From NCBI RefSeq assembly GCF_018619475.1, contig NZ_JAHFZG010000018.1, forward strand, positions 1 to 64,000: 64,000 bases of DNA, in the 5' to 3' direction. Below the pieces are notes generated by a model. It made no database searches. It saw only the letters and a program-made list of their open reading frames with translations, and had not been told where the DNA came from. Shown piece after piece: positions 10,062 to 19,390 of the stretch (the first letter of the stretch is position 1; each line of letters opens with the position of its first letter). The position numbers were made by a program, and so were the translations under genes. The stretch comes from Rhodomicrobium sp. Az07. GTDB taxonomy: Bacteria > Pseudomonadota > Alphaproteobacteria > Rhizobiales > Rhodomicrobiaceae.

Positions 10062-12152
10062 ATGATGGCCCGAAGTCTCGTAACATACGAAACGAAGGAC
10101 GGCGTCGGTGTCATCACCGTCGACAATCCGCCGCTGAACGTCGTCTCGAACGAAGTGCGCGACGGCCTCATGCTCGCTATCGGCAAGGCGGAGGCGGACC
10201 CGGCCGCGAAAGCGGTCGTCCTGATCGGCGCCGGACGAAATTTCGCTGCGGGCGCGGACATTTACGAACTGACGCATCCCTATTCGGGCGCGGACATCAA
10301 TGACATCTGCGCCGCCCTCGAAGATCTGCCGAAGCCCGTCGTGGCGGCGCTTCACGGCACCCCCGTCGCGCGCGGCCTCGAGGTGGCGCTGGCCTGCCAT
10401 TACCGCATCGCCGCAAAGGACGCTTTCCTCGGCCTGCCCGAAGTGAAGGTCGGCCTTTTGCCCGGCGGCGGCGGCACGCAGCGGCTGCCGCGACTCGTCG
10501 GCGCGAAGCCCGCGCTCGATATGATCATATCCGGCGACCTCGTCCCGGCGGCGAAGGCCAAGCTGATCGGCCTCGTCGACGACGTGGTCGACGGAGATAT
10601 CCTGTCCGCCGCCATCGCCTTCGCGAAATCGAAGGCTGTCCTGTCGAAGCATCCGAAAACCCGCGAACAGAGCGCGAAGATCGCTCCGGATCGCGGCTCG
10701 CATCTGTTCGAGTCGCGACGCGACGAGCTTCGCCGCCGCCAGCCCTTCCAGCACGCGCAGTTCCGCTGCGTCGACGCCGTCGAAAGCGCGGTGCATCTGC
10801 CGTTCAGTCAGGGGCTGAAGCGTGAGCGCGAACTCTTCAACGAAGCGCTCGACGACGATCAGAGCAAAGCCCTGATCCACACGTTCTTCGCCGAACGCGA
10901 GGCCGCGAAGATCCCCGGTTTCCGCACCGACCTCACGCCGCGCGACATAAGAAGCGTTGCGGTGGTTGGTTCGGGACACATGGGCGGCGGCATCGCCATG
11001 GCCTTCGCCAATGCGGGCTTTCCGGTGATCGTGCTCGACCGCGATCAGGCGGCGCTGTCACGCGGGCTTTCCGTCGTCGCGAAGAACTATGAAAGCATGG
11101 TCCGGCGCGGCCGCCTCGATCAGCCCGGCATGAACAAGCGCCTCAGCGCGATCCGAAGCACAGTCAATTACAAGGATCTCGCCGACGTCGACCTCGTGGT
11201 GGAGGCTGCGTTCGAGGATATCGGCGTCAAGGAACAGGTGTTCCGCGACCTCGACCGCACCTGCAAGAAGGGCGCGATTTTCGCGTCCAATACCTCGACG
11301 CTCGACATCGACGAAATCGCAAGCTTCACGCGGCGTCCCGGCGACGTGATCGGCATGCATTTCTTCTCGCCCGCAAACGTGCAGCGTCTCGTCGAAGTGG
11401 TGCGGGGCAAGCAGACGAACGCGGACGTGCTCGCCACCGCGTTGTCCGTGGCGAAGAAGATCGGCAAGATCGGCGTCGCGGTCGGCAATTGCGACGGCTT
11501 CGCGGGCAACCGCATGCTGGAGAAATATGTCACCGAGGCGATGATCATCCTCGAAGAGGGAGCGACTCCCGCCGAGGTCGACAATGCGCTGACGCGCTGG
11601 GGCCTTGCCATGGGGCCGTTCGCCGTGTTCGACCTGACCGGCATCGACGTCAACTGGCACATCCGCCAGCGCCGCCTGAAGCAGGGCAAGCCCTATGGAT
11701 CGGCGTTGCTGGACCGCTTCTACGATGCGGGGCGCTTCGGGCAGAAGACCGGCAAGGGCTTCTATCGCTACGAATCCGGAAGTCGCGCCCCGCTTCCCGA
11801 CCCGGAGGCGGACGCGATCATCGAAGCTTATCGCGGGGAAGTTGGCCCGCGCGTGAAATCGGTGTCCGAGCAGGAAATCGTGAAGCGCACGGTTTACGCG
11901 CTCGTGAACGAGGGGGCGAACATCCTCGATCAGGGCGTGGTGTATCGCTCCGGCGACATCGACACGATCTATATCAACGGTTACGGCTTCCCTGCCTGGC
12001 GCGGAGGCCCGATGAAATACGCGGAGTTGCGTGGTCTCGCCGAGGTGCTGTCCGACATCGACATTTTTCACATGCGCTTCGGCGACCGCTGGAAGCCCGC
12101 GCCGCTCCTCAAGTCGCTCGTCACCACGCGCAAACCCACATGGCCGCGCTGA
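10062..12152 (+). CDS. Bifunctional enoyl-CoA hydratase / 3-hydroxyacyl-CoA dehydrogenase (FadB/FadJ-like)
   Basis: 696 aa. A crotonase domain (about 1-190) is followed by an NAD-binding 3-hydroxyacyl-CoA dehydrogenase domain (VAVVGSGHMGGGIAMAFANAG, near 305) and two C-terminal dehydrogenase domains (GFAGNRMLEKYV; YGFPAWRGGPM). It carries out the hydration and oxidation steps of beta-oxidation. The crotonase catalytic glutamates are present (E107 and the E of GLPEVKVG). However, the usual oxyanion-hole GGG before E107 reads A103-R104-G105. GGGAGAA lies just upstream of ATG 10062. It heads a cluster of acyl-CoA genes. Confidence 0.9.
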   Translation: MMARSLVTYETKDGVGVITVDNPPLNVVSNEVRDGLMLAIGKAEADPAAKAVVLIGAGRNFAAGADIYELTHPYSGADINDICAALEDLPKPVVAALHGTPVARGLEVALACHYRIAAKDAFLGLPEVKVGLLPGGGGTQRLPRLVGAKPALDMIISGDLVPAAKAKLIGLVDDVVDGDILSAAIAFAKSKAVLSKHPKTREQSAKIAPDRGSHLFESRRDELRRRQPFQHAQFRCVDAVESAVHLPFSQGLKRERELFNEALDDDQSKALIHTFFAEREAAKIPGFRTDLTPRDIRSVAVVGSGHMGGGIAMAFANAGFPVIVLDRDQAALSRGLSVVAKNYESMVRRGRLDQPGMNKRLSAIRSTVNYKDLADVDLVVEAAFEDIGVKEQVFRDLDRTCKKGAIFASNTSTLDIDEIASFTRRPGDVIGMHFFSPANVQRLVEVVRGKQTNADVLATALSVAKKIGKIGVAVGNCDGFAGNRMLEKYVTEAMIILEEGATPAEVDNALTRWGLAMGPFAVFDLTGIDVNWHIRQRRLKQGKPYGSALLDRFYDAGRFGQKTGKGFYRYESGSRAPLPDPEADAIIEAYRGEVGPRVKSVSEQEIVKRTVYALVNEGANILDQGVVYRSGDIDTIYINGYGFPAWRGGPMKYAELRGLAEVLSDIDIFHMRFGDRWKPAPLLKSLVTTRKPTWPR

Positions 12153-12244
12153 CGATGCAAGCGACCCTCCCGAACGGCGCGGACGCCGCTTCGCACAAAT
12201 AACAAGGTGGCGGCAAAAGACCGCCTCAACATTGGGGAAACGTC

Positions 12245-13018
12245 ATGGGCCTGTTCGACCTTTCGGGCCGCGTCGCCGTGATCACCGGATCGTCGCGAGG
12301 CATCGGTCGCGCCATCGCGCTGGAAGCGGCGCGAGCGGGCGCAAGCGTCGTGGTCTCGTCGCGCAAGATCGATGCTTGTCAGCGTGTCGTCGATGAAATC
12401 CGCGAAAGCGGCGGTCGCGCGACGGCTGTCGCCTGCAATGTCGGCGTCAAGGCGGATCTCGAAACGCTTGTCGCGCATGCGCTGCGCGAATATGGCCGCA
12501 TCGACGTGCTCATCCCGAACGCCGCCATCAACCCCGCTTATGGTCCGTCGTCCGAGGTGTCGGATGAGGTGTGGAACAAGGTTCTGACCACGAACCTCAC
12601 CGCGACCAACTGGCTGTGCCAGCTCGTGCTGCCGGGCATGGCGGAAAACGGCGGCGGCTCGGTGATCCTGCTGTCGTCCATCGTGGCCACCGTCGGCGCG
12701 GCCAATATCGGCGTCTATGCGATTTCGAAGGCCGCAGAAGCGCAACTCGCTCGGAATCTCGCGGTGGAGTGGGGGCCGCGCGGCATCCGCGTGAATTCCA
12801 TCGCGCCCGGCGTGGTCAAGACCGATTTCGCAAAGGCTTTGTACGACAATCCGAAGGCCGCGGCGACGGTCGCGCACATGACGTGCCTCAAGCGCCTCGG
12901 CGAGCCGGAAGACATCGCGGGCGTGGCCGTGTTTCTCGCATCCGACGCCGCGCGCTACATCACAGGCCAGTTCCTCCTCGTGGACGGCGGCGCATCCATC
13001 TTTACCCCCATCGGGTGA
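12245..13018 (+). CDS. Short-chain dehydrogenase/reductase
   Basis: 257 aa, classical SDR. The cofactor motif TGSSRGIGRAIA (TGxxxGxG) is at residues about 15-26, the NNAG-equivalent reads PNAAIN, the catalytic serine lies in ILLSSIVA, and the catalytic pair is YAISK (YxxxK). The C-terminus ITGQFLLVDGGAS is standard. GGGGAAACGTC precedes ATG 12245. The neighbours suggest oxidation of a hydroxyl intermediate in fatty-acid or branched-chain acyl-CoA breakdown. The exact substrate cannot be told from sequence. Confidence 0.88.
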   Translation: MGLFDLSGRVAVITGSSRGIGRAIALEAARAGASVVVSSRKIDACQRVVDEIRESGGRATAVACNVGVKADLETLVAHALREYGRIDVLIPNAAINPAYGPSSEVSDEVWNKVLTTNLTATNWLCQLVLPGMAENGGGSVILLSSIVATVGAANIGVYAISKAAEAQLARNLAVEWGPRGIRVNSIAPGVVKTDFAKALYDNPKAAATVAHMTCLKRLGEPEDIAGVAVFLASDAARYITGQFLLVDGGASIFTPIG

Positions 13019-13023
13019 TCACC

Positions 13024-14073
13024 ATGGCAGAACTCATTGACATTCCCGAAGGCCATCGTTTCGACGAAGCGAAGCTCCGACATTACCTCAAGCGGCATCT
13101 TCAGGATTTCGTGGGCGATCCGACGATCCAGCAATTTCAGGGCGGCCAGTCGAACCCGACCTTCCTCATCACGACCGCATCGCGGAAGTACGTGCTGCGG
13201 AAGCAGCCGCCGGGCAAGCTCCTGCCCTCCGCGCATGCCATCGACCGCGAATATCGCGTGCAGATGGCGCTGAAGGACACGCCCGTCCCTGTGGTCTCGA
13301 TGCAGCTTTTCTGCGAGGACCCGTCCGTGATCGGGACGCCGTTCTACGTCATGGACTATTACCCCGGCCGTATCTTCGCGGACAACAAGCTGCCGGAACT
13401 CAATCAGAACCAGCGCCGCGCGGTTTACCTCGCCTTCGCCGAGACGTTGGCCGCGATCCACGAGGTGGATTTCCGCGCGCTGGGCCTTGCCGATTTCGGC
13501 CGCACCGATGGCTACGCGGCGCGGCAACTCAAGCGCTGGACCGAGCAATACGAGGCGTCGAAAACCGGGCCGAACGACGCGATGGACAAACTCATCGCGT
13601 GGCTCAACGCCAACCTGCCCGCCGAGGATGAGCCCGCGCTTACGCATGGCGACTATCGGCTGGACAATGTCATGTTCGAACTCGACGCGCCGCACGTCAT
13701 CGCGGTGCTCGACTGGGAGCTTTCGACGCTGGGCAACCCGCTGGCGGATCTCGGCTATGTCTGCATGGCCTACCGCACGCCGAAGGAATTGCCGATCCTG
13801 AAGGGCCTCAAGGGCGTGGACCTTAACGCGCTCGGCATCCCCTCGGAGGATGAAATCGTCGCCGCCTATTGCCGCCGCGCGGGCCGCGACAGCGTGCCGG
13901 ACCTCACCTTCTTCATCGCGCTGTCGTTCTTCCGCTTTGCGGCCATCGCGCAAGGCGTCTATGCGCGCTTCCTGCAAGGCAACGCCGCCGACAAGCGCGC
14001 GCCGCTGGCCGAGCAGGCCGCGCAAGTGCTCGCGCGGGAGGGCTGGAAGATCGCGGCGAACGCAAATATCTAG
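13024..14073 (+). CDS. Phosphotransferase family protein (APH-like, ACAD10/11-associated type)
   Basis: 349 aa, start ATG 13024, five bases after the SDR stop. Aminoglycoside-phosphotransferase/choline-kinase fold: the nucleotide-binding segment FQGGQSNPTFLI, the catalytic loop HGDYRLDNVMF and the metal-binding DWELSTLGNPLADLGY. Proteins of this type are usually found beside acyl-CoA dehydrogenases, and in animals the two are fused in ACAD10/ACAD11, which handle 4-hydroxy acyl-CoAs by phosphorylating the hydroxyl. An acyl-CoA dehydrogenase does follow here, but only after an inserted foreign gene. Confidence 0.85.
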   Translation: MAELIDIPEGHRFDEAKLRHYLKRHLQDFVGDPTIQQFQGGQSNPTFLITTASRKYVLRKQPPGKLLPSAHAIDREYRVQMALKDTPVPVVSMQLFCEDPSVIGTPFYVMDYYPGRIFADNKLPELNQNQRRAVYLAFAETLAAIHEVDFRALGLADFGRTDGYAARQLKRWTEQYEASKTGPNDAMDKLIAWLNANLPAEDEPALTHGDYRLDNVMFELDAPHVIAVLDWELSTLGNPLADLGYVCMAYRTPKELPILKGLKGVDLNALGIPSEDEIVAAYCRRAGRDSVPDLTFFIALSFFRFAAIAQGVYARFLQGNAADKRAPLAEQAAQVLAREGWKIAANANI

Positions 14074-14107
14074 AACTTTAAATTCGAAAAAATTATAAGG
14101 CTTTGTT

Positions 14108-15910
14108 ATGACCAATAAATTGAGTGCCACACAGGAATTGACTGTCAGGGGCGACACAATAGAGACTGTATATCGCAACTACCGAAGTGAGAAATACTGG
14201 GTAAATCGTCGCTACCAGAGAAAATTGATTTGGACTCTTGATGAGAAGAGAAGCTTTATTGACTCAATTATAAGAGGATATCCCGTTCCTATAATTTTAC
14301 TTGCGGAGAATGCTGGACGCGACCCATCGGCTTACGAAATCATAGACGGCATGCAGCGATTAAATTCAATAGTATCGTTCTTGGAGAACGAATTTTCTGT
14401 AGATGGCTGTTATTTCGACCTGAATGCGATGGCTGGCACAAAAGAATTACTAGATAGAAATCTAATAAAACAAAAGTCACCGGCGTTAGATAGGAATATC
14501 TGCGTTCAGATAGCCACTTATTCTCTACCTGTATCTATTTTTGAATTCAGCGAACCATCCGCTGTCGACGAAGTTTTTCGTAGGATCAACTCCGGAGGTA
14601 GAAAACTCTCCCGGCAGGAGCTGCGGACAGCAGGCGCAACGGGTCATTTTGCAACGGCCGTGCGCAAGATAGCCGCGCAGGTTCGAGGAGATGAGAGCTA
14701 TTCGGACTCCCTTAGCCTAAATAAGATGGCCAAGGTCAGCATTACGAATAGAGACTTAGATTATGGCATACCAGTTGAAGAGATCTTCTGGGTTAATCAA
14801 AATATACTTACAAAAGAACAAGTTAGGGAGAGTCGAGACGAGGAGATAATCGCCGATATTGTCGCGTATATGGTGTTGCCCCAACCTCCTGCATCGCGCT
14901 CTGAGCATTTTGATGATTTTTACGGCGTAACAAAATCTGATGCATCTCAGAAAAGATTTTCGGAAATCGAAGCTGCTGTACAACAAAGATCCGTGGAACT
15001 TGTGATACACGACTTCAGGCGTGCGCTGGATGAATTGCGTGTTACGCTGGAGGCGTCGAAAAGAACATTCGGACAGTTAATGTTTGAACAACGGCCAGAT
15101 AGAGCGCCTAGATATTTTCAGGTCGTGTTTCTCGCTTTTTACAAGTTAATTATTAGAGATGCACTTGAAGTGTCAAACAGAGATCTGCTTATATCAAGGA
15201 TGAATAACGGCGCTAACAACATCACGATTCCCGAGGGAGGACGCTGGGGCGGGGATGATCGGCATGCAAAAGTTCAATCTATTTCTGGTCTATACAGGGA
15301 AGCATTCGAACCAGCTAGCGGCGATAGCGATCCTGCAAAAATCCATTGGATTACACAGTTAAACAACTTGCTCTCGCAATCGCTCACCGAGCAATCGTAT
15401 TTCGATTTTAAGCAGGGCTTTTTGCGCCTTGATGGAAGCCAAGCTTTCGACGAAGAAAGCTTCGAGAAAATTCTGAAGACGTGCGCTGCAATAGCTTGCA
15501 TTCGGAAAGGACGAAAAGGGTACGTAATCGTTGGCGTTTCCGACAAGCAAAGTACGACCGAAAGGATATGCACTCAGTATAATATAACTCCGAGGAACCA
15601 GCTTGGATTTTCTGTTTCCGGCGTAAACCATGAATGGACGGCGTTGGGAAAGACGCCTGACCAAATGTTTCAAATGATAACTGACAAGGTTGCAAATTCG
15701 AGGCTTTCGAGCCCACTTAAGGAGTATATTGCGAGACATATTAAATCGGTCCAGTATTATGATAAGACGGTTTACGTATTTGAAACCGAGGGGCAGGAGG
15801 ATGTAAGCCACTATGATGGTGAATTCTATGATCGACGAGGAAATCAATTGGAGGTCGTTTCAAAGGATCGATTATCGCAATTCATTCGCCGTTATCTGGC
15901 TGGAGGCTAG
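14108..15910 (+). CDS. DUF262 + AlbA_2 (Schlafen-like) fusion protein, putative defence factor
   Basis: 600 aa. The N-terminal DUF262 (ParB/GmrS-like) domain shows NRRYQRKLIW (33-42), SIIRGYPVPIILL (53-65), the nucleotide-handling motif DGMQR (80-84) and VFRRINSGGRKLSRQELRTAG (split here as VFRRINSGGRKLS, 156-168, plus RQELRTAG). After a long helical middle, the C-terminus has the AlbA_2 pattern: YFDFKQGF (431-438), GYVIVGVSD (471-479) and FYDRRGN (573-579). There is no DUF1524 HNH domain, unlike GmrSD enzymes. The gene is far richer in A+T than its neighbours and uses codons such as ATA and AGA, so it was probably acquired by transfer. No partner gene adjoins it. Domain calls come from motifs only; an anti-phage role is inferred. 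Confidence 0.75.
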   Translation: MTNKLSATQELTVRGDTIETVYRNYRSEKYWVNRRYQRKLIWTLDEKRSFIDSIIRGYPVPIILLAENAGRDPSAYEIIDGMQRLNSIVSFLENEFSVDGCYFDLNAMAGTKELLDRNLIKQKSPALDRNICVQIATYSLPVSIFEFSEPSAVDEVFRRINSGGRKLSRQELRTAGATGHFATAVRKIAAQVRGDESYSDSLSLNKMAKVSITNRDLDYGIPVEEIFWVNQNILTKEQVRESRDEEIIADIVAYMVLPQPPASRSEHFDDFYGVTKSDASQKRFSEIEAAVQQRSVELVIHDFRRALDELRVTLEASKRTFGQLMFEQRPDRAPRYFQVVFLAFYKLIIRDALEVSNRDLLISRMNNGANNITIPEGGRWGGDDRHAKVQSISGLYREAFEPASGDSDPAKIHWITQLNNLLSQSLTEQSYFDFKQGFLRLDGSQAFDEESFEKILKTCAAIACIRKGRKGYVIVGVSDKQSTTERICTQYNITPRNQLGFSVSGVNHEWTALGKTPDQMFQMITDKVANSRLSSPLKEYIARHIKSVQYYDKTVYVFETEGQEDVSHYDGEFYDRRGNQLEVVSKDRLSQFIRRYLAGG

Positions 15911-15920
15911 CTGAACTACG

Positions 15921-17174
15921 ATGGCGGACATCCTTCAGCTTTCGCCGAAAGCCGCCGACTACAAGGCGCGGCTCGAACGCTTCATGGACGAGCACGTCTA
16001 CCCGAACGAGGCCGCGCTGTTCGAGACGGCGGACACGCAGGCGGATCGCTGGGAGCCGCTCGCGCTCATGGAAGAGCTGAAGGCGAAGGCGCGCGCGGAG
16101 GGGCTCTGGAACCTGTTCCTGCCGGATAGCGAGCTTGGCGCGGGCCTCTCGAACCTCGATTACGCGCCGCTTGCGGAAATCATGGGCCGCTCGCACTGGG
16201 GGCCGGAAATCTTCAACTGCAATGCACCCGACACCGGCAACATGGAAGTGCTGGTCCGCTATGGCACGGAAGAACAGAAGAAGCGCTGGCTGAAGCCGCT
16301 GCTCGACGGCAAGATCCGCTCCGGTTTCGCGATGACCGAACCGAAGGTTGCATCGTCCGACGCGACCAACATCGCGATTTCCATCGTCAAGCACGGCGAC
16401 GACTACGTCATCAACGGCCGCAAATGGTGGACGTCCGGCGCGGGCGACAAGCGCTGCAAGATCCTCATCCTGATGGGCAAGACCGACCCGGACAATCCCG
16501 ACCGCCACCGCCAGCAATCCATGATCCTCGTGCCGATGGACACGCCGGGAGTGAACAAGGAGCGCATGCTGCCGGTGTTCGGCTATCTCGACGCGCCGCA
16601 CGGCCACGGGCAGTTGAGCTTCCACAATGTCCGCGTGCCGCAGGAGAACGTCATTCTCGGCGAGGGACGCGGCTTCGAGATCGCGCAGGGCCGCCTCGGG
16701 CCGGGCCGCATCCACCATTGCATGCGCACCATCGGCCGAGCCGAGCGTGCGCTCGAAAAGATGTGCCGCAGGCTCGACGCGCGCGTCGCGTTCGGCAAGC
16801 GCATCTCCGATCAGACCGTGTGGATGGAGCGCATCGCGGAAAGCCGCATGGCGATCGATCAGGCGCGGCTGCTCACGCTCAAGGCCGCGTATATGATGGA
16901 CACGGTCGGCAACAAGGCCGCGCAGGCCGAGATCGCGATGATCAAGGTCGTCGCGCCGAACATGGCATGCAAGGTGATCGACTGGGCCATTCAGGCGCAT
17001 GGCGGCGCGGGCGTGTGCGACGATTTCGGCCTGCCGTATGACTACGCGACGATCCGCACGCTTCGCATCGCGGACGGCCCCGACGAGGTGCATCGCAATC
17101 ACATCGCGAAGATCGAGCTTCGGAAATATCGCGATCCGGGCGTCGAGCGGCATCGGAAGCAGTCGGCGGATTGA
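15921..17174 (+). CDS. Acyl-CoA dehydrogenase (ACAD10/11-like)
   Basis: 417 aa flavoenzyme. The substrate/FAD motif is [16 protein letters not shown] (FAMTEP core), the mid domain holds KWWTSGAGD, and the C-terminal helical domain has [32 protein letters not shown] (key part QAHGGAGV...[10 protein letters not shown]), as in long-chain ACAD10/11 relatives. It introduces the alpha-beta double bond in acyl-CoAs. ATG 15921 lies ten bases after the foreign DUF262 gene, and the only purine-rich sequence upstream (GGAGG, 15902-15906) is inside the end of that gene. The original partner is probably the phosphotransferase gene at 13024-14073. Confidence 0.92.
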   Translation: MADILQLSPKAADYKARLERFMDEHVYPNEAALFETADTQADRWEPLALMEELKAKARAEGLWNLFLPDSELGAGLSNLDYAPLAEIMGRSHWGPEIFNCNAPDTGNMEVLVRYGTEEQKKRWLKPLLDGKIRSGFAMTEPKVASSDATNIAISIVKHGDDYVINGRKWWTSGAGDKRCKILILMGKTDPDNPDRHRQQSMILVPMDTPGVNKERMLPVFGYLDAPHGHGQLSFHNVRVPQENVILGEGRGFEIAQGRLGPGRIHHCMRTIGRAERALEKMCRRLDARVAFGKRISDQTVWMERIAESRMAIDQARLLTLKAAYMMDTVGNKAAQAEIAMIKVVAPNMACKVIDWAIQAHGGAGVCDDFGLPYDYATIRTLRIADGPDEVHRNHIAKIELRKYRDPGVERHRKQSAD

Positions 17175-17189
17175 TCGCAACGCGCGAGC

Positions 17190-17699
17190 CTAAAGATAGA
17201 ACCGCGTCACGAGAGCCGACAGATCGCCCTTCGCGGCCTCGCCCGCCTCGATGCGGTTGAGGATTTCGCGCGGCCTGAGCCAGAATGATTCGATGAAATC
17301 GTCCCGGTTGTAGTCGGGCGTTTCGTCGCCGCTTATCTCGTAGACCTTCATGAATTGGCGCGGGCGAACGCCGCCCGGTGCCGGACTGAGGTAGGCAAGA
17401 AGCCGCCACGGCACTTTTGCGATATCGATCCTGAGTTCTTCGAGCGTCTCGCGGGCGAAGGCTTCATCGTAGGTCTCGCCGCTTTCGACGTGGCCGCCGA
17501 CGCTCATGTCGAGCGCGAGCGGAAAGATGCGCTTGTGCGCTGTTCGACGCGGGGTCCAGATCTCTCCTTTGCCGTTGACCAGGAAAGCGTTGATCACCCG
17601 AAAATTATGCAGATTTTCCGCATAGATTTCGGAACGCGGCCGACTTGCGACGACGATGTCGTTTTCGTCGACGAGATCGAGAAATTCATCCGTTTGCAT
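17190..17699 (-). CDS. Nudix hydrolase (YfcD-like)
   Basis: 169 aa from the ATG at 17699; an upstream in-frame start exists, but homology begins at MQTDEFLDLVDENDIVV. The Nudix box is GHVESGETYDEAFARETLEELR, listed here by its key residues: G, then E six on, then RE and EE. The usual glycine near the end of the box is arginine. The N-terminal FLDLVDENDIV and the short INAFLVNGKGEIW strand resemble YfcD and isopentenyl-diphosphate isomerase relatives. It should cleave a nucleoside diphosphate linked to another moiety; the substrate is unknown. It is convergent with the acyl-CoA dehydrogenase, with only 15 bases between them. Confidence 0.85.
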   Translation of the reverse strand: MQTDEFLDLVDENDIVVASRPRSEIYAENLHNFRVINAFLVNGKGEIWTPRRTAHKRIFPLALDMSVGGHVESGETYDEAFARETLEELRIDIAKVPWRLLAYLSPAPGGVRPRQFMKVYEISGDETPDYNRDDFIESFWLRPREILNRIEAGEAAKGDLSALVTRFYL

Positions 17700-17839
17700 A
17701 CGGAACGATTTATCAGAAGTCGGTCGCCTTCTCAACAAATACTTACGTAGATCGCGTCGCGTTGCCTGTTTCGTTACAGGGCGCGGAACAATCGCGACGC
17801 GCGGCAGGTTGAATTGCGCGGGAGACACGTAGAGAGCCG

Positions 17840-19213
17840 ATGCAGGATCGAGTTGAGCCGCCCTTCTGGATGCAAGGTAATTTCGCGCCGGTGACGGAAG
17901 AAATCACCGCGTTCGATCTCGCCGTCGAAGGCGCGATCCCGCCGGAGCTTTCCGGCCTGTACATGCGAAACGGCGCAAACCCGCGCCACGGTCAGTCGAG
18001 CCACTGGTTTCTCGGCGACGGCATGCTTCACGGCGTCGCGATCGATGGCGGCAAGGCGCAGTGGTATCGCAACCGTTATGTACGAACGCCGATCTTCGAG
18101 GGCGCGCCGCGCCATCCGCTGTCCGGCCTCGACATTCGTTACGCCCTTTCCAACACGAGCGTTGTCGCGCATGCGAACCGCATCATGGCACTCGTCGAGA
18201 ACGCATTGCCCATGGAGATTTCGCGCGAGCTTGAGACGCGCGGCTTCAACGATTTCGGCGGCCGCCTCGAAACCCCATGCACCGCGCATCCGAAAATCTG
18301 CCCGACGACGGGCGAAATGCACTTCTTCGGCTATCGGGTGATCCCGCCATACCTCACCTATCACGTGGCGGATGCGGCGGGTGCGCTCGTCCGCAGCGTC
18401 GAAATCCCCGTGAAGGCCGCGACCATGATCCATGATTTCGCGCTGACGGCCCGCCACGCGATCTTCATGGACCTGCCCGTGGTGTTCGACATGCCGACGG
18501 CCATGGCGGGCAGCACGATGCCGTTTCACTGGAGCGAAAGCCACGGCGCGAGGCTCGGCGTGCTGCCGCGCGGCGGCGGCGCGGAGGGCTTGCGCTGGAT
18601 CGATATCGAGCCGTGCTTTGTGTATCACGTGGCGAACGCCTTCGAGGAGGCGGGCGGTGCTATCGTTCTCGACGTAGCCCGCTATGACGAGCATTGGCGC
18701 GATGGGCCGAAGCGAAACGCCTTCGACACCGCCTCGCTCATGCGCTGGCGGATCGCGCCGGGAGCGACCCGCGCAGATGAAACGCCGCTCGACGACCGCA
18801 GCATCGAGTTTCCCCGCATCGACGAGCGCCGCACGGGATTACCCCACAACGCCGTCTACGCGCTCGCAACCGATGGCAGCCTCGCGGATGGCGTTTTCAC
18901 CGAGCTTCTGAAATACGATCTGAAAACCGGCCGTGTCGACAGCCGCCGCTTCGACGGCGAACTCCCGAGCGAGTTCACCATGGTACCCGCGTCGGAGGCG
19001 GCGGGCGACGACGAAGGCTGGCTGATGGGCTACGTCTACGACCGCGCGCGTACGACGAGCGATCTCGTCATCCTCGACGCGGGCGACATCGGCGGCAAAC
19101 CCGTCGCCCGGATACGGCTGCCGGTTCGAGTGCCCCAAGGCTTTCATGGAACATGGATCGCGACGGAGATTCAAGGCGGGCACCGCACCGCCATGAAAAC
19201 GCCCAGCCTTTGA
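17840..19213 (+). CDS. Carotenoid oxygenase (RPE65 / lignostilbene dioxygenase family)
   Basis: 457 aa beta-propeller iron enzyme that cleaves carotenoid or stilbene double bonds. Family landmarks are GLYMRNGANPRH, WFLGDGMLHGV (first iron histidine), the TAHPKICP segment, MIHDFALTARHAIFMDLPVVF (key part HDFALT...IFMDLP), CFVYHVANAFEE and the terminal VPQGFHGTW. The spaced histidines needed for iron are therefore visible. It starts 11 bases beyond the end of an open frame on the other strand and is divergent from the Nudix gene. In a carotenoid-containing organism it would give apocarotenoids. Confidence 0.9.
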   Translation: MQDRVEPPFWMQGNFAPVTEEITAFDLAVEGAIPPELSGLYMRNGANPRHGQSSHWFLGDGMLHGVAIDGGKAQWYRNRYVRTPIFEGAPRHPLSGLDIRYALSNTSVVAHANRIMALVENALPMEISRELETRGFNDFGGRLETPCTAHPKICPTTGEMHFFGYRVIPPYLTYHVADAAGALVRSVEIPVKAATMIHDFALTARHAIFMDLPVVFDMPTAMAGSTMPFHWSESHGARLGVLPRGGGAEGLRWIDIEPCFVYHVANAFEEAGGAIVLDVARYDEHWRDGPKRNAFDTASLMRWRIAPGATRADETPLDDRSIEFPRIDERRTGLPHNAVYALATDGSLADGVFTELLKYDLKTGRVDSRRFDGELPSEFTMVPASEAAGDDEGWLMGYVYDRARTTSDLVILDAGDIGGKPVARIRLPVRVPQGFHGTWIATEIQGGHRTAMKTPSL

Positions 19214-19390
19214 TCGATGGTCGCGCCGGGGTTGAGGTTCGTTGCGGCGATTGCAGAAGTGATGACAGGCATCGAATACCCGCGCATAAGCTCTTGAGAA
19301 CGCGGGACGTGCCGTTGTTTGGCTTAGGGTCGAGGCGCGAATCGCTCCATTGTGCGCGGGTGGGGATGCCACCAGAGCGCGAGGGCAGCC

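Noticed and set aside
14060-15940. Similar short words at both edges of the DUF262 gene (TATCTAGAACT and CTAGCTGAACT)
   Set aside because: The words do not align as an exact direct repeat, so they do not prove a target-site duplication.
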